Shown one piece after another: positions 1 to 7,349 of a stretch of 64,000 nucleotides of DNA. The position numbers were made by a program, and so were the translations under genes. The stretch comes from Pseudomonas massiliensis (lineage in GTDB: Bacteria > Pseudomonadota > Gammaproteobacteria > Pseudomonadales > Pseudomonadaceae). The DNA lies in the NCBI RefSeq assembly GCF_000826105.1, contig NZ_CCYK01000005.1, positions 186,001 to 250,000 on the forward strand, read 5' to 3'. Each line of letters begins with the position of its first letter. The stretch's first letter is position 1. Below the pieces are notes generated by a model. It searched no databases and was not told the origin of the DNA. It saw only the letters and a program-made list of their open reading frames with translations.

Positions 1-3
1 AGG

Positions 4-33
4 CCCCCAGCCCTTTGCCAGGGGCTTGGGGGG
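4..33 (-). terminator. GC-rich hairpin just after hutU
   Basis: Directly after the hutU stop codon the transcript can pair CCCCC-AGCCC with GGGCT-GGGGG around a short loop. The window edge hides any U-tract, so this may be a terminator or only an intercistronic hairpin in a longer hut operon. Confidence 0.35.
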
Positions 34-1695
34 TCAGTCGATCATCGGCAGGTTCAGTCCCTGCTCGCGGGCGCACTCGATGGCGATCGGGTAGCCAGCG
101 TCGGCATGGCGCATGACGCCAGTGGCCGGGTCGTTGTGCAGCACGCGCGCGATGCGCTCGGCGGCTTCGTCGGTGCCGTCGCATACGATCACCATGCCCG
201 AATGCTGGGAGAAGCCCATGCCCACGCCGCCGCCATGGTGCAACGAAACCCAGGTGGCACCGCTGGCCGTGTTCAACAGCGCATTGAGCAAGGGCCAATC
301 GGACACAGCGTCCGAACCGTCGCGCATGGCTTCGGTTTCCCGGTTGGGGCTGGCCACGGAGCCGGAATCCAGATGGTCCCGGCCGATGACCACGGGCGCG
401 GACAGTTCACCGCTGCGTACCATTTCATTGAAGGCCAGGCCTAGCTTGGCCCGCTGGCCCAGGCCAACCCAGCAAATCCGCGCGGGCAGCCCTTGGAAAC
501 TGATGCGCTCACGCGCCATGTCTAGCCAATTGTGCAGGTGGGCGTCGTCGGGAATCAGCGCCTTGACCTTGGCATCGGTCTTGTAGATGTCCTCCGGGTC
601 GCCCGAGAGCGCGGCCCAGCGGAACGGCCCTACCCCACGGCAGAACAGCGGACGGATATAGGCCGGGACGAAGCCGGGGAAGTCGAAGGCGTTCGCAACC
701 CCCTCTTCCTTGGCCATCTGGCGAATGTTGTTGCCATAGTCGAAGGTCGGCACGCCCATCTGCTGGAAGGCCAGCATGGCCTGGACATGTTCGGCCATGG
801 ACTGGCGGGCAGCCTTGACCACCACTGCCGGCTCCTGCTGGGCGCGGCGGCGGTATTCTTCCCAGCTCCAACCCTTGGGCAAGTAGCCGTTGAGGGGGTC
901 GTGGGCGCTGGTCTGGTCGGTGACCATATCTGGCCGCACGCCGCGGCGAACCAGCTCCGGCAAAATCTCCGCGGCGTTTCCACAGAGGGCTACGGACACC
1001 GCCTTGCCTTCGCCCGTATAGCGCTCGATGCGCGCCAAGGCATCGTCCAGGTCATCGGCCTGCTCATCGACGTAGCGGGTCTTGAGCCGGAAGTCGATGC
1101 GGCTTTGCTGGCATTCGACGTTCAGTGAACAGGCACCCGCAAGGGTTGCGGCCAAGGGTTGGGCCCCCCCCATGCCGCCCAGGCCAGCGGTAAGCACCCA
1201 TTTGCCGGTCAGGTTGCCGTTGTAGTGCTGGCGCCCGGCTTCGACGAAGGTTTCATAGGTCCCCTGAACAATGCCCTGGCTGCCAATGTAGATCCAGCTG
1301 CCAGCCGTCATCTGGCCGTACATGGCCAGGCCCTTGGCATCCAGCTCGTTGAAGTGCTCCCAGTTCGCCCAGTGGGGCACCAGGTTGGAGTTGGCGATCA
1401 ATACCCGGGGCGCATTCGCGTGAGTCTTGAACACGCCCACCGGCTTGCCCGATTGCACCAACAGGGTTTCATCGGCTTCCAGCCTGGTCAGGCTTTCAAC
1501 GATGCGGTCGTAGCATTCCCAGTTGCGCGCGGCTCGGCCGATACCGCCATACACCACCAGTTCGTTGGGGTTTTCCGCAACCTCGGGGTCCAGGTTGTTC
1601 ATCAGCATGCGCAGCGGCGCTTCGGTGAGCCAGCTCTTGGCGGTCAGTTGTGTGCCACGGGGAGCGCGAATCTGTACGTCACGGAACAGGGTCAT
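34..1695 (-). CDS. hutU: Urocanate hydratase
   Basis: Urocanase, the second step of histidine breakdown, converts urocanate to imidazolone propionate in the cytoplasm using tightly bound NAD+. The 553-residue product has the family's full length. A glycine-rich NAD-binding stretch (TAGLGGMGG) lies near residue 170. The catalytic cysteine matches Cys408 in [11 protein letters not shown], and the tail has the [13 protein letters not shown] motif. It is transcribed away from hutD/hutC and has its own HutC-type operator about 50 bases upstream of the start, so it probably heads the rest of the hut operon, which lies outside the window to the left. Confidence 0.98.
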   Translation of the reverse strand: MTLFRDVQIRAPRGTQLTAKSWLTEAPLRMLMNNLDPEVAENPNELVVYGGIGRAARNWECYDRIVESLTRLEADETLLVQSGKPVGVFKTHANAPRVLIANSNLVPHWANWEHFNELDAKGLAMYGQMTAGSWIYIGSQGIVQGTYETFVEAGRQHYNGNLTGKWVLTAGLGGMGGAQPLAATLAGACSLNVECQQSRIDFRLKTRYVDEQADDLDDALARIERYTGEGKAVSVALCGNAAEILPELVRRGVRPDMVTDQTSAHDPLNGYLPKGWSWEEYRRRAQQEPAVVVKAARQSMAEHVQAMLAFQQMGVPTFDYGNNIRQMAKEEGVANAFDFPGFVPAYIRPLFCRGVGPFRWAALSGDPEDIYKTDAKVKALIPDDAHLHNWLDMARERISFQGLPARICWVGLGQRAKLGLAFNEMVRSGELSAPVVIGRDHLDSGSVASPNRETEAMRDGSDAVSDWPLLNALLNTASGATWVSLHHGGGVGMGFSQHSGMVIVCDGTDEAAERIARVLHNDPATGVMRHADAGYPIAIECAREQGLNLPMID

Positions 1696-1745
1696 GGGCA
1701 GAGGTCCTCAAGGATGGCGGGCTGTTTCGTCCGCACACATATTTA

Positions 1746-1759
1746 CTTGTATGTACAAG
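1746..1759 (-). promoter_or_regulatory. HutC operator upstream of hutU
   Basis: The near-palindrome CTTGTATGTACAAG contains TGTA-N2-TACA, the known core bound by the GntR-family repressor HutC in pseudomonads. It lies 51 bases upstream of the hutU start, so it should control the hutU promoter and respond to urocanate. Confidence 0.8.
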
Positions 1760-1840
1760 CATATGCAATCGAGGGGCCAGAGTTCGTTTTCCTGTATTCA
1801 GGGCAGAGCACTGGTAGTCAACCAGGAAAAACGCGCCACC

Positions 1841-1868
1841 AGGGCGCAATCGATAAGGATCGCGCCCT
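1841..1868 (-). terminator. Possible terminator after hutD
   Basis: An inverted repeat (AGGGCGC ... GCGCCCT) can pair further inward through CGAT/ATCG. On the minus strand it is followed after a few bases by a short T-run. It would separate hutC-hutD transcription from the hutU promoter. Confidence 0.4.
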
Positions 1869-1897
1869 TGAACGGCGCACATCAAAGAAAGGAGGGT

Positions 1898-2452
1898 TCA
1901 GCGTGGGAGTAGCTCAATCAGGGCGCAATGTCCGCTGAATCGAACCTGTGCATGATCGAGGAGCAGGCAGTCATGGCGAGCCAGGATCAGCGTGTTACCG
2001 TTGGTTTCAACCTGCACGTCGGCCTCGGCCGCGAAAAGCACGCGGGTGCTTGCGGACTCGGCCAGGTTTTCAAAAGCCGCTGGATTGAGCCAGCGAAGCT
2101 GGGCCTGGTAGCGTTCAGGCGCGTAGATCAGGTTGAAATCCCGGACAGGCCCATCGATCAGGCTGCAGGTCACCTGGCTGGCACCAGAGAACGCGAATGG
2201 CTGATAGGCGCGTAAAGGCCCGCTGGACACCGTATCCACTTCCAGCACCATACCCGCCCCTTCGAGGACAGTGATCACTCGCTCATAACCTGCGAAGGTG
2301 GAGAAAGGCCCGCCCTCGGCGATGTCCGCGATGGAAAGGCGCCAGCCGAAGCCATCCAGGCCGGTGCCTTGGTCTCGACATACCTCCAACGTGCTGCCAC
2401 CGCCGTTCTTCCAGGGAGTGCGTAGGTAATCAGCGGCCTTTAGATGCCTCAT
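1898..2452 (-). CDS. hutD: HutD family protein
   Basis: This 184-residue cupin-fold protein belongs to the HutD family (PF05962), which is found in histidine utilisation loci of proteobacteria. Published work in P. fluorescens suggests it tempers hut operon activity, perhaps by binding an intermediate such as formylglutamate; no enzyme activity is established. The start codon overlaps the hutC stop by 4 bases, which indicates translational coupling and one hutC-hutD transcript. Confidence 0.93.
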   Translation of the reverse strand: MRHLKAADYLRTPWKNGGGSTLEVCRDQGTGLDGFGWRLSIADIAEGGPFSTFAGYERVITVLEGAGMVLEVDTVSSGPLRAYQPFAFSGASQVTCSLIDGPVRDFNLIYAPERYQAQLRWLNPAAFENLAESASTRVLFAAEADVQVETNGNTLILARHDCLLLDHAQVRFSGHCALIELLPR

Positions 2453-3198
2453 TTGCTAAAGCGCCCTTCCAGCCGATGCCGCGACCCCGGATGGATCAAG
2501 CGCGCCGCGGTGACGGCCTCCCGACCCGACCAGGTGCGTCGGCGAATCAGCAGGCACGGCTCGCTGGGGTCGATCTGCAACCACTGGCAGGCCTGTTTGT
2601 CGGCGAGAATGGCTTCCACCACGTGCTCGCCCTCGGTCAAGGGCGCGACGCGGTCGAGGTAGGCATAGGGCGTTTCCTTGGAAAAATCTTGCTTGAAATA
2701 GTCCGGCGCGACCTGGGCATTGACGTAGCGATCCTCGATCTGCACAGGAACATCGTCCTCGTAATGCACAATGATCGAATGGAAAATGCGCTGGCCTTCG
2801 CGCACATCCAATGCCACGGCGCGGGTGGCGCCAGCGGTTTCTTCCTCCAGCTTGATCACCTGGCAGCGGTGCCGGTGCCCCCGCGCGGCGATTTCATCGG
2901 CAATGTTATGTACTTCGAACAGTGCGGACTGCGTCTTGGGCTCAGCCACGAAGGTGCCTACGCCCTGCATGCGCACCAGCAAACCTTCGGCGGTCAACTC
3001 GCGCAGGGCGCGATTGATCGTCATGCGACTGAACCCCAGTTCGTTGACCAGTTCGCTTTCCGAAGGCACTCGATAATGGGGCGGCCAGCTGCCATTCTGG
3101 ATTTGCAGGGCAATCATCTGCTTGACCCGCGCATAGAGCGGCGCGGGGCTTTCGCCCAGTTGGTCGGCCAGGGAAGAAGCAACGGGCGGCGTCGGCAC
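2449..3198 (-). CDS. hutC: Histidine utilization repressor HutC (GntR family)
   Basis: Repressor of the hut genes, released from DNA by urocanate. It has an N-terminal winged helix-turn-helix (VPSESELVNELGFSRMTINR) and a C-terminal UTRA effector domain ending LIHPGSRHRLEGRFSK. I chose the GTG at 3198 (249 residues) because AGGA lies at good spacing upstream and homologues begin at the same PTPPV. In-frame alternatives are an ATG at 3213 and a GTG at 3252. It is divergent from hutF and shares the control region holding the TGTATATACA operator, so it probably represses itself. Confidence 0.95.
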   Translation of the reverse strand: MPTPPVASSLADQLGESPAPLYARVKQMIALQIQNGSWPPHYRVPSESELVNELGFSRMTINRALRELTAEGLLVRMQGVGTFVAEPKTQSALFEVHNIADEIAARGHRHRCQVIKLEEETAGATRAVALDVREGQRIFHSIIVHYEDDVPVQIEDRYVNAQVAPDYFKQDFSKETPYAYLDRVAPLTEGEHVVEAILADKQACQWLQIDPSEPCLLIRRRTWSGREAVTAARLIHPGSRHRLEGRFSK

Positions 3199-3261
3199 GG
3201 AAGTTTCCTGCATGAAAGGGTGAGGTATAGCTTGCCGGAGTTTACCCAGCACGCAAACAGC

Positions 3262-3277
3262 TGTATATGTATATACA
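3262..3277. promoter_or_regulatory. HutC operator in the hutC-hutF divergent promoter
   Basis: The perfect palindrome TGTATATGTATATACA includes TGTATATACA, the published HutC core. It sits between the divergent hutC and hutF starts, 23 bases before the hutF ATG, and could control both directions. Confidence 0.8.
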
Positions 3278-3300
3278 ACTTTGATTCTGGAAGATTCCTC

Positions 3301-4662
3301 ATGCCGGCTTATCTAGCGGAACGCGCCCTGCTGCCCGACGGTTGGGCAAAGCAGGTACGTCTTGAAGTCGATTCACTGGGCAACCTTGTTCAGGTACAGC
3401 CAGATGCCACCGGCGAAGGCGCGCAAGTGCTGGAGGGGGCCGTGCTCCCGGGCATGCCTAATCTGCATTCCCATGCCTTCCAGCGCGCCATGGCTGGACT
3501 GGCGGAAGTGGCCGGCAATCCCAACGACAGCTTCTGGACCTGGCGGGAACTGATGTACCGGCTGGTCGGCAAGATCACGCCGGAGCAGTTGGAAACCATC
3601 GCCCGCCAGCTGTATATCGAAATGCTCAAGGCAGGCTATACCTCGGTGGCAGAATTCCATTACCTGCATCATGCCCCGGATGGCTCGCCCTACGCCGACT
3701 CCAGCACACTGGCCATGGGTATCAGCCGCGCCGCCGCCAGCGCGGGGATAGGCCTTACCCTGCTTCCAGTGCTCTACAGCCATGGTGGCTTTGGCGGCCA
3801 GGCCACCGCGCCTGGCCAGAAACGGTTCATTCACAGCACCGACAGCTACCTTGAGCTGCAGCAGCGTCTGGCCACCCAGCTGCAGGGGCAGCCCCTGCAG
3901 CGCCTTGGCCTGTGCTTCCACTCCCTGCGCGCGGTGACACCCGAGCAGATCGACACCGTGCTGGCCGAGAGCGACGCGACTGCGCCTGTCCATATCCATA
4001 TCGCCGAGCAGCAAAAGGAAGTGGACGATTGCCTGGCCTGGAGTGGCGCCCGCCCGTTGCAGTGGCTGTTCGACCACGTACCTGTGGATAAGCGCTGGTG
4101 CCTGGTCCACGCCACCCATGCCGACCCCAGCGAACTAGGTCGCATGGCCAGCAGCGGCGCCGTGGCCGGCTTGTGCCTGACGACAGAGGCGAACCTGGGT
4201 GATGGGATTTTCCCAGCCGTGGACTATTTCGCGGCCCGAGGCCATTGGGGTATCGGCTCGGACAGTCACGTATCCCTTAGTGTGGTGGAAGAGTTGCGCT
4301 GGCTGGAATACGGCCAGCGCCTGCGCTACCAACGACGCAACCGCCTGCATGGCCCGCGCCCGCAAATAGCCGATACGCTCTACCAAGGTGCTCTGAGAGG
4401 CGGTGCTCAGGCGTTGGGCCAGGCAGTGGGCCGGCTCGAAGTGGGCGCGCGCGCTGACTGGCTGCGGCTGGACGCGAACGATCCCTACTTGGCGACTGCC
4501 AGCGATGACGCCCTACTGGGACGCTGGTTGTTCGCTGGCGGGGATCGTCAGGTGCGTGACGTCATGGTAAGCGGCCGCTGGGTGATCCGCGACGGGCATC
4601 ACCCGGATGAGGCCAGCAGCGCCGCGGCCTTCGCCCAGACGCTGCGGACCTTGCTGGGTTAG
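3301..4662 (+). CDS. hutF: Formimidoylglutamate deiminase
   Basis: HutF hydrolyses N-formimidoyl-L-glutamate to N-formyl-L-glutamate and ammonia in the five-step pseudomonad histidine pathway. The 453-residue amidohydrolase shows metal-site motifs in order: NLHSHAFQRAMAG, HIHIAEQQ, LVHATH and GSDSHVS with the catalytic Asp. The ATG at 3301 is preceded by GGAAGA. An upstream in-frame extension runs through hutC on the other strand and is not credible. It is convergent with the lipocalin gene, and the two stop codons overlap. Confidence 0.97.
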   Translation: MPAYLAERALLPDGWAKQVRLEVDSLGNLVQVQPDATGEGAQVLEGAVLPGMPNLHSHAFQRAMAGLAEVAGNPNDSFWTWRELMYRLVGKITPEQLETIARQLYIEMLKAGYTSVAEFHYLHHAPDGSPYADSSTLAMGISRAAASAGIGLTLLPVLYSHGGFGGQATAPGQKRFIHSTDSYLELQQRLATQLQGQPLQRLGLCFHSLRAVTPEQIDTVLAESDATAPVHIHIAEQQKEVDDCLAWSGARPLQWLFDHVPVDKRWCLVHATHADPSELGRMASSGAVAGLCLTTEANLGDGIFPAVDYFAARGHWGIGSDSHVSLSVVEELRWLEYGQRLRYQRRNRLHGPRPQIADTLYQGALRGGAQALGQAVGRLEVGARADWLRLDANDPYLATASDDALLGRWLFAGGDRQVRDVMVSGRWVIRDGHHPDEASSAAAFAQTLRTLLG

Positions 4663-5237
4663 TCCGGCGCGCGCCAGATCAGGCGCGAGGTGTCGAAGCC
4701 CTGCTGACGTGCCCTGGCCAGCATTCGCTGCTTCACCTCCTCGCTGACGGTGGGGGTACGCGACAGCAGCCAGAGGTATTTGCGGTCCGGCGCGCCGACC
4801 ACGACCTGCTTGTAGTCGCTGTCCAGGTCGATGATCCAGTAGTTGCCCTTGGCCAAGCCGGGGGCCAGGCGGGAAAACCAGTTATCGAAGACCACCCAGA
4901 GCTTGTCGGATTGCCCAGGCACTTGCTGGGTAGCGGTGCCGCTGGCTTCTTCCCATTCGCCATCGGCGGTCTTGCATCGATTGAGCACCGCTACGCTGCC
5001 GTCCGGCTTGAGGGCGTAATGAGCTTCGGACTGCGTGCAATTACGTTGGAAGAACATGGGCAGCCGTGCCAGCTCATACCAGGTGCCCTGGTAACGCTTG
5101 AGGTCAACCTTTCCTACTGTCTTGGGTGCCACTTCCCCGGTACCCGCGTTGCTGCAGGCCGCCAGCAGGCCTGCGCATACCGCGCCCACGGCCACGGCGA
5201 TCGCCAGCCGCCGGGTGTTTTTCCTGAATATCGCCAT
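4659..5237 (-). CDS. blc: Outer-membrane lipocalin (Blc-like lipoprotein)
   Basis: A bacterial lipocalin that binds hydrophobic ligands such as lysophospholipids in the envelope. The 192-residue precursor has a basic, hydrophobic signal with lipobox LLAAC, so Cys28 should be lipidated. The family hallmark GTWYELARLP follows, then the barrel and a C-terminal LIWRAPD. GGGAG lies upstream of the ATG. Its stop codon overlaps that of hutF tail to tail, with no visible terminator between them. Confidence 0.93.
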   Translation of the reverse strand: MAIFRKNTRRLAIAVAVGAVCAGLLAACSNAGTGEVAPKTVGKVDLKRYQGTWYELARLPMFFQRNCTQSEAHYALKPDGSVAVLNRCKTADGEWEEASGTATQQVPGQSDKLWVVFDNWFSRLAPGLAKGNYWIIDLDSDYKQVVVGAPDRKYLWLLSRTPTVSEEVKQRMLARARQQGFDTSRLIWRAPD

Positions 5238-5299
5238 GCTCTGCTACTCCCTTGGGTCTGTGCACGGTCACAACGCCCGGGCGCCTGACCACGCCATGC

Positions 5300-5518
5300 T
5301 TACTCCAGTTCTTCCGAGGGCTCCAATGCCTGCACCTTGCGCTCCAGAGCCAGGCGCAAGTCCGGGTCGATGACGCCCGTATCGGAAAGCGCTGCCATGT
5401 AGCCCAGCGCCATGCCCGTCATCAGCACGGTTTCGGGCCCTTTGTTCGCCCGGGTAATGGCCGCCAGGCGGCGGTCGATGGCGCGCCCGATCTTCTCGGG
5501 CAAATCCTGTTCAGTCAT
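5300..5518 (-). CDS. Conserved small protein of unknown function
   Basis: This 72-residue soluble protein starts MTEQDLPEKIGRAIDRRL. It is predicted mostly helical, with one more hydrophobic stretch (ETVLMTGMALGYMAAL). The ATG at 5518 has AGGA six bases upstream; a longer frame starting at 5566 lacks such a site. It lies upstream of, and in line with, the lipocalin gene (63 bases apart), so the two may be co-transcribed. I do not recognise a named family. Confidence 0.7.
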   Translation of the reverse strand: MTEQDLPEKIGRAIDRRLAAITRANKGPETVLMTGMALGYMAALSDTGVIDPDLRLALERKVQALEPSEELE

Positions 5519-5689
5519 GAAGCATCCTGTCGTTGGCCAGCGGATCGCGGTTGGACGGCGTTGCAAGGTGACTGGTTCCTCGACGCATGCCGCTTGTGGA
5601 TATCGACAAGACGGCAGTTTCGGATATCCGCCATCTTGCCGCTGAAGTTTTCGGCGGCGCGGCGCAAAGCATGCTCAAAGGTCACCGAA

Positions 5690-5995
5690 CGGGTGGTGCA
5701 GAACCTCCAACGCCTCCATGGTCAATTCCGACCAGCAGGCCAGCCGCACCAGGTGGGGGATCGCCTGAACAGCGTGACCCAGCGGATTGGTGAAATCGAT
5801 GGCATGAACCAGTCCGTAGCCACCGCTACCGAGGAGCAGACGGCCGTGGTCGAGGCGATCAACCAGGACATCAGCGAAATCAACACGCTGAACCAGGAAG
5901 GCGTGGACAACCTGCAATCGACGCTACGAGCGTGCTCGGAGCTGGAGAGTCAGGTGAGCCGGCTCAAGCAATTGGTGGGGAGTTTCCGTATCTGA
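5690..5995 (+). pseudogene. Remnant of a methyl-accepting chemotaxis protein C-terminus
   Basis: The plus strand from about 5760 to the stop at 5993-5995 reads like the cytoplasmic coiled-coil end of a chemoreceptor: QRIGEIDGMNQSVATATEEQ, AVVEAINQDI, then a tail ending LKQLVGSFRI. The preceding stretch (MVNSDQQASRT) continues the same architecture in a different frame, which implies at least one frameshift near 5750. No membrane segment, HAMP domain or full signalling hairpin remains. Confidence 0.7.
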
Positions 5996-6043
5996 CAAGC
6001 GAGGCGCCCTGCATCCAAAGGCGGGGCGCCCGGCCTGGGTGGG

Positions 6044-7051
6044 TTACTGGTGGTAACCGGTCACGCGCTCGACTTCTTCCTTCGAGCCCAGGAACACCGC
6101 CACCCGCTGGTGCAAGCCTTCGGGCTGGATGTCCAGGATGCGCTGCTGGCCATCGGTGGACGCGCCGCCGGCCTGCTCGATCAGGAAGGACATGGGGTTG
6201 GCTTCGTACATCAGGCGCAGCTTGCCCGGCTTGGACGGCTCACGGGCATCGCGTGGGTACATGAAGATACCGCCACGGGTCAGGATGCGATGCACATCGG
6301 CCACCATGGAGGCGATCCAGCGCATGTTGTAGTTCTTGCCCAGGGGGCCTTCCTTGCCGGCCAGCAGTTCGTCCACGTAGCGCTTGACCGGGGCCTCCCA
6401 GTGGCGCTGGTTGGACATGTTGATGGCGAACTCGGCCGTGCTCTGGGGCACCTGGATGTTCTCGTGGGTAAGCACGAAGCTGCCCAGCTCGCGGTCCAGG
6501 GTGAAGCCGATCACCCCGTTGCCCAGGGTGAGCACCAGCATGGTCTGCGGACCATAGATCGCATAGCCGGCCGCAACCTGCTTGGTGCCTGGCTGCAGGA
6601 AGGCCTGCTCACTGAGGGAGTCGTTCTGGCTGAGGTATTGGTCAGGACAGCGCAGCACCGAGAAGATGGTGCCTACGGAGACGTTGACGTCGATGTTGGA
6701 GGAGCCATCCAGTGGGTCGAAGACCAACAGGTAAGCGCCCTTGGGGTACTTGCCCGGAATCTGGTAGGCGTTGTCCATTTCCTCGGAAGCCATGCCGGCC
6801 AGGTGGCCGCCCCACTCGTTGGCTTCCAGCAGGATTTCGTTGGAAAGCACGTCCAGCTTCTTCTGAACTTCGCCTTGTACGTTTTCGGTTCCCATGCTGC
6901 CCAGAACGCCACCAAGGGCGCCTTTCTGCACCTGGTGAGCAATGGCCTTGCACGCACGGGCGACAACCTCGATAAGGAAGCGCAGGTCGGCAGGGGTGTT
7001 GTTGCTGCGCGTCTGCTCGATCAGGTAGCGACTCAGGGTAACGGGCGACAT
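6044..7051 (-). CDS. fbp: Fructose-1,6-bisphosphatase class 1
   Basis: A gluconeogenic enzyme that hydrolyses fructose 1,6-bisphosphate to fructose 6-phosphate; Mg2+-dependent and cytoplasmic. The 335-residue product has the class 1 metal-binding signature [20 protein letters not shown], the upstream EMDNAY region and a C-terminal active-site lysine region ([21 protein letters not shown]). It reads in the same direction as glgP, separated by 298 bases that include a large palindrome. Confidence 0.97.
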   Translation of the reverse strand: MSPVTLSRYLIEQTRSNNTPADLRFLIEVVARACKAIAHQVQKGALGGVLGSMGTENVQGEVQKKLDVLSNEILLEANEWGGHLAGMASEEMDNAYQIPGKYPKGAYLLVFDPLDGSSNIDVNVSVGTIFSVLRCPDQYLSQNDSLSEQAFLQPGTKQVAAGYAIYGPQTMLVLTLGNGVIGFTLDRELGSFVLTHENIQVPQSTAEFAINMSNQRHWEAPVKRYVDELLAGKEGPLGKNYNMRWIASMVADVHRILTRGGIFMYPRDAREPSKPGKLRLMYEANPMSFLIEQAGGASTDGQQRILDIQPEGLHQRVAVFLGSKEEVERVTGYHQ

Positions 7052-7241
7052 GGAAAAGCTCCGGGTCCAGGGAGGGGGGTCAAAACCCGCGCAGTTTACA
7101 GGGCGAATGCAAACCAGAGCTATGTACGGAATATAACTACGTCCGTATCGGCCCCGCTCGCCACCGGCGCGACTGCCCTCAGACCCCAGGCGTGACAGCG
7201 AGTTCAGTTCCCGAAGCAGGTATGACGTGATGGCAAGAATG

Positions 7242-7313
7242 CCTGTAGGAAGCAGCGAAGCTGCCGAATATTCGGATGTAAGAACATTCGGCAGCTTCGC
7301 TGCTTCCTACAGG
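7242..7313. repeat. Large perfect palindrome between glgP and fbp (REP-like)
   Basis: Perfect 28-base arms (7242-7269 and 7286-7313, outer sequence CCTGTAGGAAGCAGCG) flank a 16-base spacer. The CTGTAGGA ends resemble Pseudomonas REP/REPIN elements. There is no T-tract on either side, so a mobile or structural repeat is likelier than a terminator. No gene overlaps it. Confidence 0.75.
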
Positions 7314-7349
7314 TGCAGGCATGGAAAGGAGGCGATAGCCCCCCTGCCC

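Noticed and set aside
2476..3300. In-frame upstream extension of hutF
   Set aside because: It runs entirely antisense through hutC; the ATG at 3301 has a ribosome site and gives the family length.
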